Shown here: in pieces, positions 6,195 to 6,523 of the stretch
Layout: each line of letters opens with the position of its first letter
Numbering within the stretch: the first letter of the stretch is position 1
Position numbers and translations under genes: made by a program
Origin: Ktedonobacterales bacterium
GTDB lineage: Bacteria > Chloroflexota > Ktedonobacteria > Ktedonobacterales > JADMIN01
Direction: 5' to 3'
Assembly (NCBI GenBank): GCA_025450405.1
Contig: JANWHL010000092.1
Location: forward strand, 1 to 6,523
DNA: 6,523 bases
The notes under the pieces: model-generated
The model's input: only the letters and a program-made list of their open reading frames with translations
Told to the model about the DNA's origin: nothing
Databases searched by the model: none

Positions 6195-6331
6195 GCCGTT
6201 CTCCCACTGCGCCCGGCAAGGTACCGTGTATATCCGGGTCGCGCTTCGCAACTATGCCTTGCCCGCAGTGTACCACGACAGCTTACCGGCCACTGACGTG
6301 TTCCCCCGGGTGTACGAACATGCACGCTCGG

Positions 6332-6367
6332 GCCCGGCCGCCGATCTAGCTAATCAGGCGGCCGGGC
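6332..6367. terminator. Strong 11-bp stem-loop between genes
   Basis: GCCCGGCCGCC (6332-6342) and GGCGGCCGGGC (6357-6367) are perfectly complementary over 11 bp, around a 14-base AT-richer loop in which GAT/ATC can extend the stem by three pairs past one bulged A. No T-run follows on either strand, so it is not a textbook intrinsic terminator; tailless hairpins are, however, proposed as terminators in GC-rich bacteria. It lies 26 bases past the stop of the rightmost gene and about 140 bases before the antitoxin. Confidence 0.5.
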
Positions 6368-6378
6368 AACGTCAAATG

Positions 6379-6393
6379 GGGCGCGAAGCGCCC
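6379..6393 (-). terminator. Hairpin abutting the stop codon of the rightmost gene
   Basis: On the minus strand GGGCGC-TTC-GCGCCC begins with the last base of the TAG stop and is followed by CATTTG, with only three Ts. The 6-bp stem with a tight loop is stable, but the tail is poor. It sits 11 bases before the larger stem-loop; together they make a tandem structure that probably ends the upstream transcript. Confidence 0.4.
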
Positions 6394-6523
6394 TATTCGC
6401 GCATGCGGCGCGCCGGGAGCGGCCGGACCAGCGGCTCGGTGCCCGGAGGGTCGTCCGCCGGCATGCGCGGGACACGCTGGCGGACCAGGTAGCTGGGCGC
6501 GCGGGCGAGGTCGTCCATTTCGA
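6393..6523 (-). CDS. C-terminal fragment of an unrecognised protein
   Basis: An open frame enters from the right edge and ends at TAG 6395-6393, leaving 42 residues (EMDDLARAPSYLVRQRVP near the start, PLVRPLPARRMRE at the end). It is rich in Arg and Pro with an acidic PADDPPGTEP stretch and shows no motif I recognise. It could be the disordered tail of a longer protein. An ATG at 6518 could in principle start a 41-residue peptide, but no ribosome binding site can be judged so close to the edge. The frame is supported by the hairpins directly after the stop and by shared orientation with all other genes. Confidence 0.5.
   Translation of the reverse strand, partial: EMDDLARAPSYLVRQRVPRMPADDPPGTEPLVRPLPARRMRE

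Noticed and set aside
6227..6232. TATACA as a -10 box for the antitoxin gene (minus strand)
   Set aside because: It is well placed, about 33 bases before the ATG, but no -35 of any quality lies at 16-18 bp and no TG extension precedes it.
5826..6251. A 141-codon minus-strand frame over the antitoxin
   Set aside because: Only its stretch MIDLLRRELADL is antitoxin sequence; after the lesion it reads a wrong frame, and its ATG at 6251 lies 19 codons before the ATG at 6194, the one with a ribosome site.
1..6523. tRNA, rRNA, riboswitch, insertion sequence or attachment site
   Set aside because: I found no tRNA-like cloverleaf, transposase motif, terminal inverted repeats with target duplications, or recognised riboswitch core in either strand by eye.

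Overview
The window is a GC-rich bacterial fragment in which every gene I can support lies on the minus strand, so transcription runs from the right end to the left. Base composition, Pro/Gly/Ala-rich low-complexity protein tails, and an ABC ATPase with a WQQ..NLLP Q-loop and a GELD D-loop suggest Chloroflexota; high-GC Actinomycetota is an alternative. This is inference from protein style only, since no taxonomic marker gene is present.

Layout in transcription order. (1) 6523-6393: the last 42 codons of an unrecognised protein. It is followed by a small hairpin abutting the stop codon and then a strong 11-bp stem-loop, probably its transcription end. (2) 6194-5504: a VapBC-type toxin-antitoxin locus, a short VapB-like antitoxin overlapping a PIN-domain ribonuclease toxin by ATGA. 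It is broken by three separate single-base lesions, one in the antitoxin and two in the toxin; each family signature is readable only after correcting the frame. (3) 5377-4745: a 210-residue protein with a Pro/Gly/Tyr-rich N-terminal half and a DUF4190-like membrane domain, read from a TTG start with a strong ribosome binding site. It has its own extended -10 promoter. (4) 4691-4529: a well-formed sigma70-type promoter (TTGCCT, 17 bp, TATAAT) and a leader of about 128 nt carrying a tandem 11-bp repeat and a 16-bp perfect palindrome. (5) 4528-1625: a 967-residue FtsX/MacB-type ABC permease with about ten membrane helices and two large extracytoplasmic domains. (6) 1566-322: its partner ATPase, 414 residues, with a fused AbrB-like strand-rich segment and an 89-residue Pro/Gly/Ala-rich tail. 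(7) 154-1: the N-terminus of a second ABC ATPase, cut by the left edge.

The permease and the first ATPase form a clear operon (58-nt gap). The second ATPase follows after 167 nt and may be co-transcribed or have its own weak promoter. Together they look like a MacB/LolCDE-type exporter or mechanotransmission ABC system; the substrate cannot be read from the sequence. The most notable observations are the decayed toxin-antitoxin pair beside fully intact ABC genes, the structured leader of the ABC operon, and the ATPase with its extra C-terminal module. I see no convincing new defence or mobile system.
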